From Flavobacteriales bacterium (GTDB taxonomy: Bacteria; Bacteroidota; Bacteroidia; Flavobacteriales_E; Vicingaceae), in NCBI GenBank assembly GCA_020635825.1, contig JACJZA010000007.1, positions 255,831-319,830 of the forward strand: DNA of 64,000 nucleotides, written 5' to 3'. Positions 1-7,960 of this stretch are shown piece by piece. Each line of letters starts with the position of its first letter. Position 1 is the first letter of the stretch. Made by a program: the position numbers and the translations under genes. The notes under the pieces are model-generated. The model had not been told where the DNA came from and made no database searches. It saw nothing but the letters and a program-made list of their open reading frames with translations.

Positions 1-1959
1 ATCATAGATATCAGAATTTTGTACTGTTATTAAGCTATCGTAAGTATGATACCCAAAGGATTTATTATAAAAAACTTTACCATCTTTAGCTGCAAAAACC
101 TGACAGCCGGGATAAGCGCCTTCTTTTATTCCATTTAAAGCAATACTATCAATTTTAAATAAATCTTTCTCGTCAATACTCAATTCTTCAGGCTCAACAT
201 AAGCAAATCTCCCATTTGGTTCTAGAACTATTCCTGTTCCTGCTTTGTATTTCTTTGATACGGTAACAGGCAACTTACCATTAGCCCCAATTCCTCCAAA
301 AACTAATTCGGCAGCGGCTAAATGAGTATACTTGTTATTCTGATATGCTTCAATTAACACATCTACTTCTTCAGCACCTTTCCATCCAATTAAGCTATAA
401 GGATTCATAAAATCGATCAATACCACCTTCATATCTAGTTGATTAAAAGCCTCAATCAATTCTTTTGTTTTATTGTCAATTTTATAACTTTTCCAAGGAT
501 TTTTATCTGAGTTATGTAATGAAACTAAAACCGTATTGTAATTTCTCATGGTTTCTAACCAGGTCACATAATTATCTTCTGTAATTTCTTTTGCATTAAA
601 ACTTTCTACATCGTCATACAAACCCAATGATGACTGAAATACTTCATAATCACCATCACCAATAGCTAAAGAAGCTATTCTAAGCGTATCCAGCCTTTGT
701 AAAGGAATCAAATCATTTTCGTTTCTTAAAACAGTTAATGCTTTTTCAAACAACCTTTTATTTAAGAGTTGATATTCTTTTTTATTTAAATCTTTTGAAA
801 GACCCTCTAGCTTAATCTGAGTATCTTTGCTAAGCCCTGCCCACTCTTTTGCTGTCAATATTTTCAAACACCTTCTATTTATTTCACTTTCTGATATTTC
901 ATTATTTTCAACAGCTTGTTTGATTTGCTCTATCGCTGTTCGTACATCTTCAGAAAAAAGCAACACATCATTACCTGCCAATAAAGCCTTTACATCTACA
1001 ATTCCGGGTTCAAAATACTTACTCACACCTTTCATGTTTAATGCATCAGTAAATATCAATCCCTTAAATCCTAAACTATCTTGTAATAAATGGGTCACTA
1101 CGTTTTTAGATAAGGTGGTAGCTGTATTTGGAGTATTTTCATAAGTTGGAATGTACAAATGCGCCACCATCATACTTGCTAATTCATTCTCAATTAACTG
1201 TTTAAAAGGATACAACTCAATTGAATCCATTCGTTCTTTAGAATGATTGATAACAGGTAAAGATTTATGAGAATCAGCGTCAGTATCACCATGACCTGGA
1301 AAATGTTTTGCATTAGCCAACACATTTACCGATTGCATGCCTTTCATGTAGGAAATTCCTTTTTGAGCTACATTAAACTTATTCTCCCCAAAAGAACGGG
1401 CATTAATAATTGGATTCTTGGGATTTACATTCACATCTACAACCGGCGCAAAATTCACTTGAATCCCGAGTCGTTTACACTGTTCTCCAATCTGAATTCC
1501 CATATCATAAATCAACTGATTATCTTGAATAGCCCCCAATGTCATTTGCCATGGGTATTTAATCGTACTATCTAAACGCATTGCTAAGCCCCATTCACCA
1601 TCTATAGAAACCATTAATGGTACTTTTGACAATTCTTGATACTTGTTATAAAGTTGTGCTTGTCTTATTGGTCCTCCTTGCATAAAAATCAAACCACCAA
1701 TATTGTATTTCTTTACTAACTCTTCAATTTCTTTTTCATGGACACTATCCTTATTAGAATAAGCAGCCACCATCAACATTTGGGCAATTTTTTCTTCTAA
1801 GGTTAATGTTTGCAAAACAGAATCAGCCCAATTAGATGCTACTTTGTAAAATGGAGGATCATTTTCTTTTTTTTGAGAAACTCCATTAATTAAAGGAGCA
1901 ATAAAGGCATTTGAAATAACAAATACTACAACCAATACAATTCCTGCTATCTTCTTCAT
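1..1959 (-). CDS. Glycoside hydrolase family 3 / serine beta-lactamase-like fusion, 3' end outside window
   Basis: The frame is open for 653 codons from ATG at 1959 to the window edge, so the C-terminus is missing. The N-terminus is a hydrophobic signal peptide (MKKIAGIVLVVVF). The GH3 domain follows: the NagZ-type KHFPGHGDTD motif lies near residue 217, and FTDALNM, which carries the expected nucleophile aspartate, lies near residue 300. After about residue 600 the sequence (GAYPGCQVFAAKDGKVFY) matches the start of a class C beta-lactamase-like serine hydrolase, and the window ends before its SxxK motif. This two-domain order is known in Bacteroidota. Such proteins probably cleave N-acetylglucosamine from cell-wall fragments in the periplasm or at the surface. 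The GH3 call is firm; the second domain is inferred from its first 50 or so residues. Confidence 0.88.
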   Translation of the reverse strand, partial: MKKIAGIVLVVVFVISNAFIAPLINGVSQKKENDPPFYKVASNWADSVLQTLTLEEKIAQMLMVAAYSNKDSVHEKEIEELVKKYNIGGLIFMQGGPIRQAQLYNKYQELSKVPLMVSIDGEWGLAMRLDSTIKYPWQMTLGAIQDNQLIYDMGIQIGEQCKRLGIQVNFAPVVDVNVNPKNPIINARSFGENKFNVAQKGISYMKGMQSVNVLANAKHFPGHGDTDADSHKSLPVINHSKERMDSIELYPFKQLIENELASMMVAHLYIPTYENTPNTATTLSKNVVTHLLQDSLGFKGLIFTDALNMKGVSKYFEPGIVDVKALLAGNDVLLFSEDVRTAIEQIKQAVENNEISESEINRRCLKILTAKEWAGLSKDTQIKLEGLSKDLNKKEYQLLNKRLFEKALTVLRNENDLIPLQRLDTLRIASLAIGDGDYEVFQSSLGLYDDVESFNAKEITEDNYVTWLETMRNYNTVLVSLHNSDKNPWKSYKIDNKTKELIEAFNQLDMKVVLIDFMNPYSLIGWKGAEEVDVLIEAYQNNKYTHLAAAELVFGGIGANGKLPVTVSKKYKAGTGIVLEPNGRFAYVEPEELSIDEKDLFKIDSIALNGIKEGAYPGCQVFAAKDGKVFYNKSFGYHTYDSLITVQNSDIYD

Positions 1960-2115
1960 TCTAATTATAAAATCAAACCTTAAAATTAACCTTAAATATA
2001 GGCCAAATATTGCACCAACCAAGCTGTTATCAACAAATCATTTTTTATATCTCTACTGTTTAAAACTAGTTATTAAAGTTTTCAACAAAGCCCTTATTTT
2101 CTTACTGATTTGAAC

Positions 2116-2123
2116 TACTTTTG
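2116..2123 (+). promoter_or_regulatory. Bacteroidota -7 box for the transketolase operon
   Basis: TACTTTTG is a perfect match to TAnnTTTG. It lies 32 bases before the ATG at 2156. No clear TTTG -33 box is seen about 20 bases upstream. Confidence 0.55.
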
Positions 2124-2155
2124 GCAGCGAATTTCAAACCTCAAAAACAATAAAA

Positions 2156-3001
2156 ATGCCATCAATTAGTGAATTAGAAAAAATTGCTTCACAAGTAAGA
2201 AGAGACATAGTAAGAATGGTTCATGCCGTTAATTCAGGTCACCCGGGAGGCTCATTAGGTTGTACTGATTATTTTGTAGCGCTGTACTTCGAAATTATGA
2301 AACACACTCCTCAACCATTTAATATGGATGGCAAAAATCAAGATCTTTTCTTCTTGTCAAATGGACACATTTCTCCGGTTTTTTACAGTACTCTGGCTCG
2401 CTCTGGTTATTTCCCAATTGATGAGCTATCTACATTTAGAAAAATCAACTCTAGATTACAAGGACACCCAACTACTCATGAAGGTCTACCTGGAATTAGA
2501 ATGGCTAGTGGCTCACTTGGACAAGGTTTATCTAACGCAATAGGAGCAGCATTAACCAAAAAATTAAACAATGATGACACCATTGTTTATTCTCTTCACG
2601 GTGATGGTGAAATTCAAGAAGGACAGATTTGGGAAGCTGCTATGTTTGCTGCTCATAATAAAGTTGACAATCTAATTTCTACCATCGACTACAATCAAAA
2701 ACAAATTGATGGAGACATTAAAGATGTGTTAGATTTAGGGGATATTAAAGCAAAATGGCAAGCTTTTGGATGGGATGTAATGGAAATGAATGGCAACAAC
2801 ATGGAAAACGTTGTAAACACATTAAATGAAGCTAAAACACACTTAGGCAAAGGAAAACCCGTTATGATTATCATGAACACTGAAATGGGGTATGGCGTAG
2901 ATTTTATGATGGGAACTCATAAATGGCACGGTGTTGCCCCAAATGATGAGCAACTAGCAAACGCTCTTGGTCAACTAGAAGAAACTTTGGGTGATTACTA
3001 A
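2156..3001 (+). CDS. Transketolase, N-terminal (thiamine diphosphate-binding) subunit
   Basis: This 281-residue protein covers the first third of a classic transketolase. GHPGGS (residues 28-33) and the ThDP/metal motif starting GDGEIQEGQ at 149 are intact, followed by the distal asparagine in TIDYN. It would pair with the product of 4424-5374 to form the two-carbon ketol-transferase of the non-oxidative pentose phosphate pathway. Split transketolases of this kind are common in Bacteroidota and archaea. A TAnnTTTG promoter lies 32 bases upstream, and the next gene starts 35 bases downstream on the same strand. The unusual point is that the second subunit gene is separated from this one by a vWA gene. 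Confidence 0.95.
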   Translation: MPSISELEKIASQVRRDIVRMVHAVNSGHPGGSLGCTDYFVALYFEIMKHTPQPFNMDGKNQDLFFLSNGHISPVFYSTLARSGYFPIDELSTFRKINSRLQGHPTTHEGLPGIRMASGSLGQGLSNAIGAALTKKLNNDDTIVYSLHGDGEIQEGQIWEAAMFAAHNKVDNLISTIDYNQKQIDGDIKDVLDLGDIKAKWQAFGWDVMEMNGNNMENVVNTLNEAKTHLGKGKPVMIIMNTEMGYGVDFMMGTHKWHGVAPNDEQLANALGQLEETLGDY

Positions 3002-3036
3002 AAGCTCTTTCTGTTGCCTATAATAGCAACCGAAAC

Positions 3037-4416
3037 ATGAATTTATTCAGAAAACATATCAAACATTTTTTAATAGCTATTAGTCTACTTTTAGCTACTA
3101 CTTCTTTCGCTCAATCTCAACAAAAAACAAGAATACTTTTTGTTTTAGATGGTTCTCAAAGCATGTTGGGACGCTGGGGAGAAGAGCAAAAAATAAAAGT
3201 TGCCACTAGATTATTGAGCAACTTAATGGATAGCTTACAAAAAATAGACAACCTTGAAGTAGCACTAAGGGTTTATGGTCACCAATTTTCAGTTGCTGCT
3301 GGAAATAGAAGCTGTGAAGACACTAAGCTGGAAGTTCCTTTCAGTGGAAACAACTATTCAAAAATAAAAAGTGCCCTGTATGATATTCGACCACAAGGTA
3401 CTACCCCCATCGCTTATTCATTAGAACAAACCAAAAACGATTTTCCTGCTTGTTCAAATTGCAAAAACATTATCATTCTAATTACAGATGGAATTGAAGA
3501 ATGTGATGGTGATCCTTGCGCCGTTGCTCGTGCTTTACAAAAAAACAGAGTTACCTTAAAGCCTTTTGTTATAGGTATGGGCTTAGATTTAGAAACCATA
3601 GATGCTTTTAAATGTGTAGGTAGTTTCTTTGAAGCCAAAGATGCGGAATCCTTTCAAAATGTTTTGCAGGTTGTCATCTCTCAGGTAATGAACAATACAA
3701 CAGTTCAAGTCAACTTAATTGATGCTAATGGAGAACCTACTGAAACTGATGTCAACATGACTTTTTATGACCATCATTCAAAAGCCATTCAATATAATTT
3801 CATTCACACTTTTAACAGCTATGGAGTTCCAGATACGGTTCCTATTGACCCTTCATTGAAATACGATTTAGTTGTTCACACATTGCCTGAGGTAAGAAAA
3901 AATGACATTAAAATCATCCCTGGCAAACACAATATTATTGCAGTTGATGCACCACAAGGAATGTTAAAACTAGAAATGAGTGGATTGAATGAATATGATG
4001 ATTTAAAATGCTTAGTGAAAAAAAATGGCGATTTAAATATCTTTCATGTTCAGAATTTCGATGAAACCACCAAATATATTGTTGGAGATTATGATTTAGA
4101 AATATTAACCCTTCCTAGAACAAAAGTCAGTAAGGTAAATATTGCTCAAAGCCACACTACTAAAGTTTTTATTCCAGACCCAGGCATTGTCACCATATTT
4201 TTACCTGCAAAAGGAGTCACCAGCATTTTTGTAGAAGAAAACAACGAATTAAAATGGGTTTACAACCTTTCAGAAAACACCACTCGAGAAACCATTGTTC
4301 TACAACCCGGAAAATATAGAGTGGTAAACAGAGGACTTAACAGCAATAAAGTTATTTATACAAAAGAAAAATCATTCACTATCACATCAGGAACATCAGT
4401 TCAAATAAAATTTTAA
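3037..4416 (+). CDS. Secreted von Willebrand factor A domain protein
   Basis: This 459-residue protein has a signal peptide ending near residue 25 (TTSFAQ). A vWA domain follows, with a complete MIDAS metal site: DxSxS at residues 38-42 (DGSQS), a threonine in PQGTTPIAYS near 122, and an aspartate in ITDGIEECDGDP near 151. Several cysteines (ECDGDPC, CSNCKN) suggest disulfides in the periplasm. The C-terminal half, residues about 230-459, looks like two or three beta-sandwich modules with no catalytic motif. The gene sits between the two transketolase subunits, with gaps of 35 and 7 bases, so co-transcription is very likely. No link between a periplasmic MIDAS protein and cytosolic transketolase is known to me; the function is unassigned. 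Confidence 0.85.
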   Translation: MNLFRKHIKHFLIAISLLLATTSFAQSQQKTRILFVLDGSQSMLGRWGEEQKIKVATRLLSNLMDSLQKIDNLEVALRVYGHQFSVAAGNRSCEDTKLEVPFSGNNYSKIKSALYDIRPQGTTPIAYSLEQTKNDFPACSNCKNIIILITDGIEECDGDPCAVARALQKNRVTLKPFVIGMGLDLETIDAFKCVGSFFEAKDAESFQNVLQVVISQVMNNTTVQVNLIDANGEPTETDVNMTFYDHHSKAIQYNFIHTFNSYGVPDTVPIDPSLKYDLVVHTLPEVRKNDIKIIPGKHNIIAVDAPQGMLKLEMSGLNEYDDLKCLVKKNGDLNIFHVQNFDETTKYIVGDYDLEILTLPRTKVSKVNIAQSHTTKVFIPDPGIVTIFLPAKGVTSIFVEENNELKWVYNLSENTTRETIVLQPGKYRVVNRGLNSNKVIYTKEKSFTITSGTSVQIKF

Positions 4417-4423
4417 TTGACAA

Positions 4424-5374
4424 ATGAAAAAGTACACCTACACAGAAAAAAAAGATACTCGCTCAGGTTTTGGCGACGGTTTAACTGAATTAGGCAGAGA
4501 AAACCCAAATGTGGTTGCTTTGTGTGCTGATTTAACCGGCTCATTAAAAATGAATCAATTTGAAAAAGAAAATCCAGAACGTTTTTTCCAAGTAGGAATT
4601 GCTGAAGCCAACATGATTGGTATAGCCGCAGGTATGACTATTGGGGGAAAAATACCTTTTACCGGAACTTTTGCCAACTTCTCGACAGGACGTGTTTACG
4701 ACCAAATTAGACAGGCTGTAGCTTACTCAGATAAAAATGTAAAAATATGTGCATCACATGCCGGATTAACTTTAGGTGAAGATGGTGCTACCCACCAAAT
4801 ATTAGAAGATATTGGTTTAATGAAAATGTTACCTGGAATGACTGTAATCAATCCTTGCGACTACAATCAAACCAAAGCAGCCACCAAAGCCATTGCAAAC
4901 CATGAAGGACCTGTTTATTTACGCTTTGGAAGGCCTGCTGTCCCTGTTTTTATGAATGAAGAATTTGTAATTGGCAAGGCTATTGTATTAAACGAAGGAA
5001 GCGATGTTACGATTTTTGCAACGGGTCATTTAGTATGGGAAGCCATACAAGCAGGCGAACAATTAGCAGAAAAAGGAATCAGTGCTGAAATAATAAATAT
5101 TCACACCATTAAACCTTTAGACGAAAATGCAGTCTTAACATCAGCAAACAAAACAAAATGTATTGTAACAGCTGAAGAACACATGTTAAATGGCGGGTTG
5201 GGTGATAGTATTGCGCAACTGATTTCAAGAAACAACCCAATGCCAATTGAATATGTAGGTGTAAATGATAGTTTTGGAGAAAGTGGAACTCCAAGTCAAT
5301 TAATGGAAAAATATGGCTTAACTGCAGCTAACATTGTTAAGGCAGCAGAAAAAGCAATTTCCAGGAAAGTATAA
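4424..5374 (+). CDS. Transketolase, C-terminal subunit
   Basis: The 316-residue product matches the pyrimidine-binding and C-terminal domains of transketolase. It contains the cofactor-activating glutamate region (FFQVGIAEANMIGIAAGM, near residue 60) and the HAGLTLGEDGATHQ segment near 107. It should assemble with the 2156-3001 product into an active heteromer. It starts 7 bases after the vWA stop codon, so it is translated from the same message. A strong hairpin terminator follows at 5392-5427. Confidence 0.95.
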   Translation: MKKYTYTEKKDTRSGFGDGLTELGRENPNVVALCADLTGSLKMNQFEKENPERFFQVGIAEANMIGIAAGMTIGGKIPFTGTFANFSTGRVYDQIRQAVAYSDKNVKICASHAGLTLGEDGATHQILEDIGLMKMLPGMTVINPCDYNQTKAATKAIANHEGPVYLRFGRPAVPVFMNEEFVIGKAIVLNEGSDVTIFATGHLVWEAIQAGEQLAEKGISAEIINIHTIKPLDENAVLTSANKTKCIVTAEEHMLNGGLGDSIAQLISRNNPMPIEYVGVNDSFGESGTPSQLMEKYGLTAANIVKAAEKAISRKV

Positions 5375-5391
5375 GTTAACTTAACTTCAAC

Positions 5392-5427
5392 AAAAAATCC
5401 ACTAGCCATTTGTTAGTGGATTTTTTT
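5392..5427 (+). terminator. Rho-independent terminator of the transketolase operon
   Basis: AAAAAATCCACTA (5392-5404) pairs with TAGTGGATTTTTT (5414-5426) around a 9-base loop and is followed by T. The T run ends only 4 bases before the ATG of the sigma factor gene at 5432. Confidence 0.85.
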
Positions 5428-5431
5428 ATAT

Positions 5432-5980
5432 ATGAACAATTATAATGACAAAGAATTAATGCAAATGTTTCGTGAGGAAAATTCACGCAACTATGCCTTT
5501 AGTTTAATTGTTCAGCAATTCCAAGAAAGACTTTATTGGCACATTCGCCGAATGGTAATAAATCATGACGATGCTGATGATATTACTCAAAATACTTTTA
5601 TTAAAGCTTGGAAAGGGTTAGATAATTTTAAAGAAGATGCTCAATTATTTACCTGGCTATATAGAATTGCCACCAATGAGAGCATTACATTTTTGAACAA
5701 AAAGAGAAAACTCTTGTTTATCCCTATTAAAGATATTGAGAAAGACCTATCAAACCAACTTGAAGATGACGAATATTTTACCGGAGATGAAATTCAACTT
5801 AAACTTCAAAAAGCATTACTAACCTTACCTGAAAAACAACGCTTGGTTTTTAATATGAAATATTTTGATGAGTTAAAGTATGAAGAAATGGCTGAGATTT
5901 TGAATACATCAGTAGGAGCGCTAAAAGCTTCTTATCATCATGCAGTAAAAAAAATTGATACTTTTTTAAGAGAAGATTAA
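5432..5980 (+). CDS. ECF-type RNA polymerase sigma factor
   Basis: The 182-residue protein has only sigma regions 2 and 4, the hallmark of the extracytoplasmic function group. Region 2 holds DADDITQNTFIKAW near residue 47 and FTWLYRIATNESITFL near 73. Region 4 holds LTLPEKQRLVFNMKYFDEL and a helix-turn-helix (YEEMAEILNTSVGALKASY) near 150-168. It heads a three-gene unit with a single-pass membrane protein and a Spy-like periplasmic protein, which suggests control by membrane anti-sigma release. No TAnnTTTG box was seen between the upstream terminator and the start codon, so its own promoter is unclear and could lie inside the transketolase gene. Confidence 0.93.
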   Translation: MNNYNDKELMQMFREENSRNYAFSLIVQQFQERLYWHIRRMVINHDDADDITQNTFIKAWKGLDNFKEDAQLFTWLYRIATNESITFLNKKRKLLFIPIKDIEKDLSNQLEDDEYFTGDEIQLKLQKALLTLPEKQRLVFNMKYFDELKYEEMAEILNTSVGALKASYHHAVKKIDTFLRED

Positions 5981-6013
5981 ACCTTTTATAAAATATAAAG
6001 TCAAAACACTGAA

Positions 6014-6457
6014 ATGCAAAACAAGAATCACACATCGGAAAACGAGAAAAATTTTTACGATTTTTTAGATAAAATAGAAAATACCACTCCTTTTTCTACT
6101 CCTAAAAACTATTTTAAAGAATTACATCAAGTAATTAATAATAAAAAACTGAATAACAATAATTTAAAATTTAATTTTGACATTTTGTCACCCCATATTT
6201 ACATGCCCATTCTAAGCATTTTGATTGTTACTGCTGTTTATTTTTCATTCACTAAAAATACTACCCCTAAAGAATTTACAAATGAAGAAATAAGTCTAAT
6301 TGTGATGAATGAAAAAATCGATGAATTTGATGAGGACTTAATTTTTGAAGTATATTCAGAAACTGCATTTGAAACAGAACCAATAACAGATGATGAAATC
6401 ATCGAATATTTAATAGAAAACAACATTAATATTAACTCAATTATTGAAGAATTATGA
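6014..6457 (+). CDS. Candidate anti-sigma factor, single-pass membrane protein
   Basis: I do not recognise a named family. The 147-residue protein has a polar N-terminal half of about 55 residues with a FSTPKNYFKEL segment resembling the F-x-P-x-x-Y/F-F motif of putative Bacteroidota anti-sigma proteins. One transmembrane helix follows near residues 60-80 and then a strongly acidic C-terminal part rich in Asp and Glu. The cytoplasmic-head, one-helix, periplasmic-tail layout and the position between an ECF sigma gene (33-base gap) and a Spy-like gene (4-base overlap) support an anti-sigma role. This is an inference from context, not from a conserved zinc-binding anti-sigma motif, which is absent. 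Confidence 0.6.
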   Translation: MQNKNHTSENEKNFYDFLDKIENTTPFSTPKNYFKELHQVINNKKLNNNNLKFNFDILSPHIYMPILSILIVTAVYFSFTKNTTPKEFTNEEISLIVMNEKIDEFDEDLIFEVYSETAFETEPITDDEIIEYLIENNININSIIEEL

Positions 6458-6969
6458 AAACAAAAAATCTTTTAACTGTTGTATTTATTACTTTATTGAG
6501 TACAACTACCCTACTTGCTCAAAATCAACATCCAAAAGGAAAGAAAGAGCACAAATTTGATAAAGAGAAGTTTCAAACCATGAAAATAGCTTATCTAACT
6601 GAAAAACTTTCATTAACATCAGCAGAAGCTGAAAAATTTTGGCCTATTTATAATGAATACTCAGATAAAAAAGCAAGCCTTTTTAAAGAAATGAGACAAG
6701 GTAAAAAAGAAAATGCTGAAGCAATTGAAATGACAGATGAAGAAATTGAAAAAGCCATCAATCAACGCATTGAAAACAAACAAAAAGAATTAGACCTTGA
6801 AAAACAGTACATAGGCAAGTTTAAAGATGTTTTACCTATCAAAAAAGTAGGTCAATTATATAAAGCGGAAGATAATTTTAAAAAGGATTTACTTAGAAAA
6901 ATGAGAGATGATTCACCAAGATTTACCAAACCGGAAACACCTCCAACTCCACCCTCACCAAACAAATAA
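6454..6969 (+). CDS. Periplasmic Spy/CpxP-like helical protein
   Basis: The 171-residue protein has a signal peptide (cleavage near LLAQ, residue 22). The mature part is charged and helical. Its LTEKLSLTSAEAEKFWPIYNEY segment (residues 49-70) resembles the LTxxQ-type helical hairpins of Spy, CpxP and CnrX. The tail is proline-rich. Its ATG overlaps the stop of the candidate anti-sigma gene (ATGA), which implies translational coupling. By analogy with CnrX it could sense metal or misfolded protein and signal to the anti-sigma factor, but no metal-binding His/Cys cluster is evident beyond the HKF region near residue 33. Confidence 0.7.
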   Translation: MKTKNLLTVVFITLLSTTTLLAQNQHPKGKKEHKFDKEKFQTMKIAYLTEKLSLTSAEAEKFWPIYNEYSDKKASLFKEMRQGKKENAEAIEMTDEEIEKAINQRIENKQKELDLEKQYIGKFKDVLPIKKVGQLYKAEDNFKKDLLRKMRDDSPRFTKPETPPTPPSPNK

Positions 6970-6980
6970 ACAAATGCAAT

Positions 6981-7017
6981 AAAAAGAAAAACCCAGCTCA
7001 GCTGGGTTTTTCTTTTT
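6981..7017. terminator. Bidirectional terminator
   Basis: A perfect 17-bp stem (6981-6997 with 7001-7017) around a TCA loop, with A run on one side and T run on the other. It serves the Spy-like gene on the plus strand and the DUF4293 gene on the minus strand, whose stop codon overlaps the stem. Confidence 0.9.
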
Positions 7018-7489
7018 ATCTTAAACGATCGGCTGCTCTCACCAACTTATCATCTTTTTTAATAAACCGAATAGCTAAATAAGTCAACAACAAAGATAAT
7101 ACAGGAATAAAACAACCTATTTCAAACCCTACCAACACATCATTTTCATTAGGTCCGATAGCTGCCTTTGCAACATCCACATACATCATTAAAGCTACCA
7201 CCTGCAATGTAATCAACAAAATATTCAACTTTAATAACTTCATTTGTAATTGACGATTTTTATACAAAAAGATAACAATCAATGTTACAATCATAATTAC
7301 ACCTTCTAAAACTCCTACTCCCATATTTCCGGAAACTACACTGGTAACATCTTTTGAAAGAACCACTTTATAAGCACTCATTACATATGTTGCCTCATAA
7401 GCAGTAAAACCCAATACCGGAACAAAAGAAAATAAAACTCCCAATAAAATAACCCCTATTAAAAACAATGTTTGAACTCGTTGAATCAT
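7016..7489 (-). CDS. DUF4293 family four-helix membrane protein
   Basis: The protein begins MIQRVQTLFL, the usual start of the DUF4293 family in Bacteroidota, and has four hydrophobic helices across 157 residues. An in-frame upstream ATG at 7528 was rejected, because a -7 box (TATCTTTG on the minus strand, 7507-7514) lies between the two starts and would place transcription initiation downstream of 7528. The function is unknown. The gene shares a bidirectional terminator with the Spy-like gene. Confidence 0.82.
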   Translation of the reverse strand: MIQRVQTLFLIGVILLGVLFSFVPVLGFTAYEATYVMSAYKVVLSKDVTSVVSGNMGVGVLEGVIMIVTLIVIFLYKNRQLQMKLLKLNILLITLQVVALMMYVDVAKAAIGPNENDVLVGFEIGCFIPVLSLLLTYLAIRFIKKDDKLVRAADRLR

Positions 7490-7506
7490 AATCAATTTAT
7501 TTTCGT

Positions 7507-7514
7507 CAAAGATA
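7507..7514 (-). promoter_or_regulatory. -7 box for the DUF4293 gene
   Basis: TATCTTTG on the minus strand matches TAnnTTTG and lies 17 bases upstream of the ATG at 7489. It argues against the longer start at 7528. Confidence 0.5.
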
Positions 7515-7592
7515 AGGATGTTTAACAATTTATTGTTTATTAATTGGCAATACTAAATGTGTTCATCTTCTATTCGTTATTAATTTTGCTAT

Positions 7593-7889
7593 ATGTGGTC
7601 AAAAATTCCAAACTGGTTAAAAAACAAATATGCCATTACCATGGCAGTATTTATTGTTTGGTTGGCTTTTTTTGATCAAAACAACTTTTTGGTACAATAC
7701 GATTTTAAAAAAGAATTAAAATCACTTAAACAAGACCAAAAATTCTACCTAGAAGAGATTGAAAAAACCAAAATTGAGCTAGAAGACTTAACAACCAACC
7801 CTGTTACCCTTGAGAAATTTGCCAGAGAAAAGTACTTGATGAAAAAAGACAACGAAGAAATTTTTGTTTTCGAAGCTGAAAAAGAATAA
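7593..7889 (+). CDS. Septum formation initiator family protein (DivIC/FtsB-like)
   Basis: The 98-residue protein has a short cytoplasmic N-terminus, one transmembrane helix (residues 14-30, ending WLAFFDQNNF) and a periplasmic coiled coil (residues 38-65). It ends in the FAREKYLMKKDNEEIFV block typical of FtsB/DivIC proteins. It should act in the divisome beside FtsL and FtsQ. A TAnnTTTG match (TAATTTTG, 7581-7588) ends only 4 bases before the ATG, so the message may be almost leaderless; the next in-frame ATG would remove most of the membrane helix and is unlikely. Confidence 0.88.
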   Translation: MWSKIPNWLKNKYAITMAVFIVWLAFFDQNNFLVQYDFKKELKSLKQDQKFYLEEIEKTKIELEDLTTNPVTLEKFAREKYLMKKDNEEIFVFEAEKE

Positions 7890-7930
7890 GATAATCGTTT
7901 TTTATTTCCTTTATTTTTCATTGATTTAAC

Positions 7931-7938
7931 TACCTTTG
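7931..7938 (+). promoter_or_regulatory. -7 box for the methylmalonyl-CoA mutase operon
   Basis: TACCTTTG matches TAnnTTTG and lies 22 bases before the mutA ATG at 7961. Confidence 0.55.
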
Positions 7939-7960
7939 TTTATGCACAAAGAATAAACTT

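Noticed and set aside
827..1575. Two plus-strand frames of about 100 codons
   Set aside because: They are antisense to the continuous minus-strand GH3 gene and encode no recognisable protein.
7490..7528. Longer start for the DUF4293 gene
   Set aside because: The -7 box at 7507-7514 lies inside this stretch and the family begins at MIQR.
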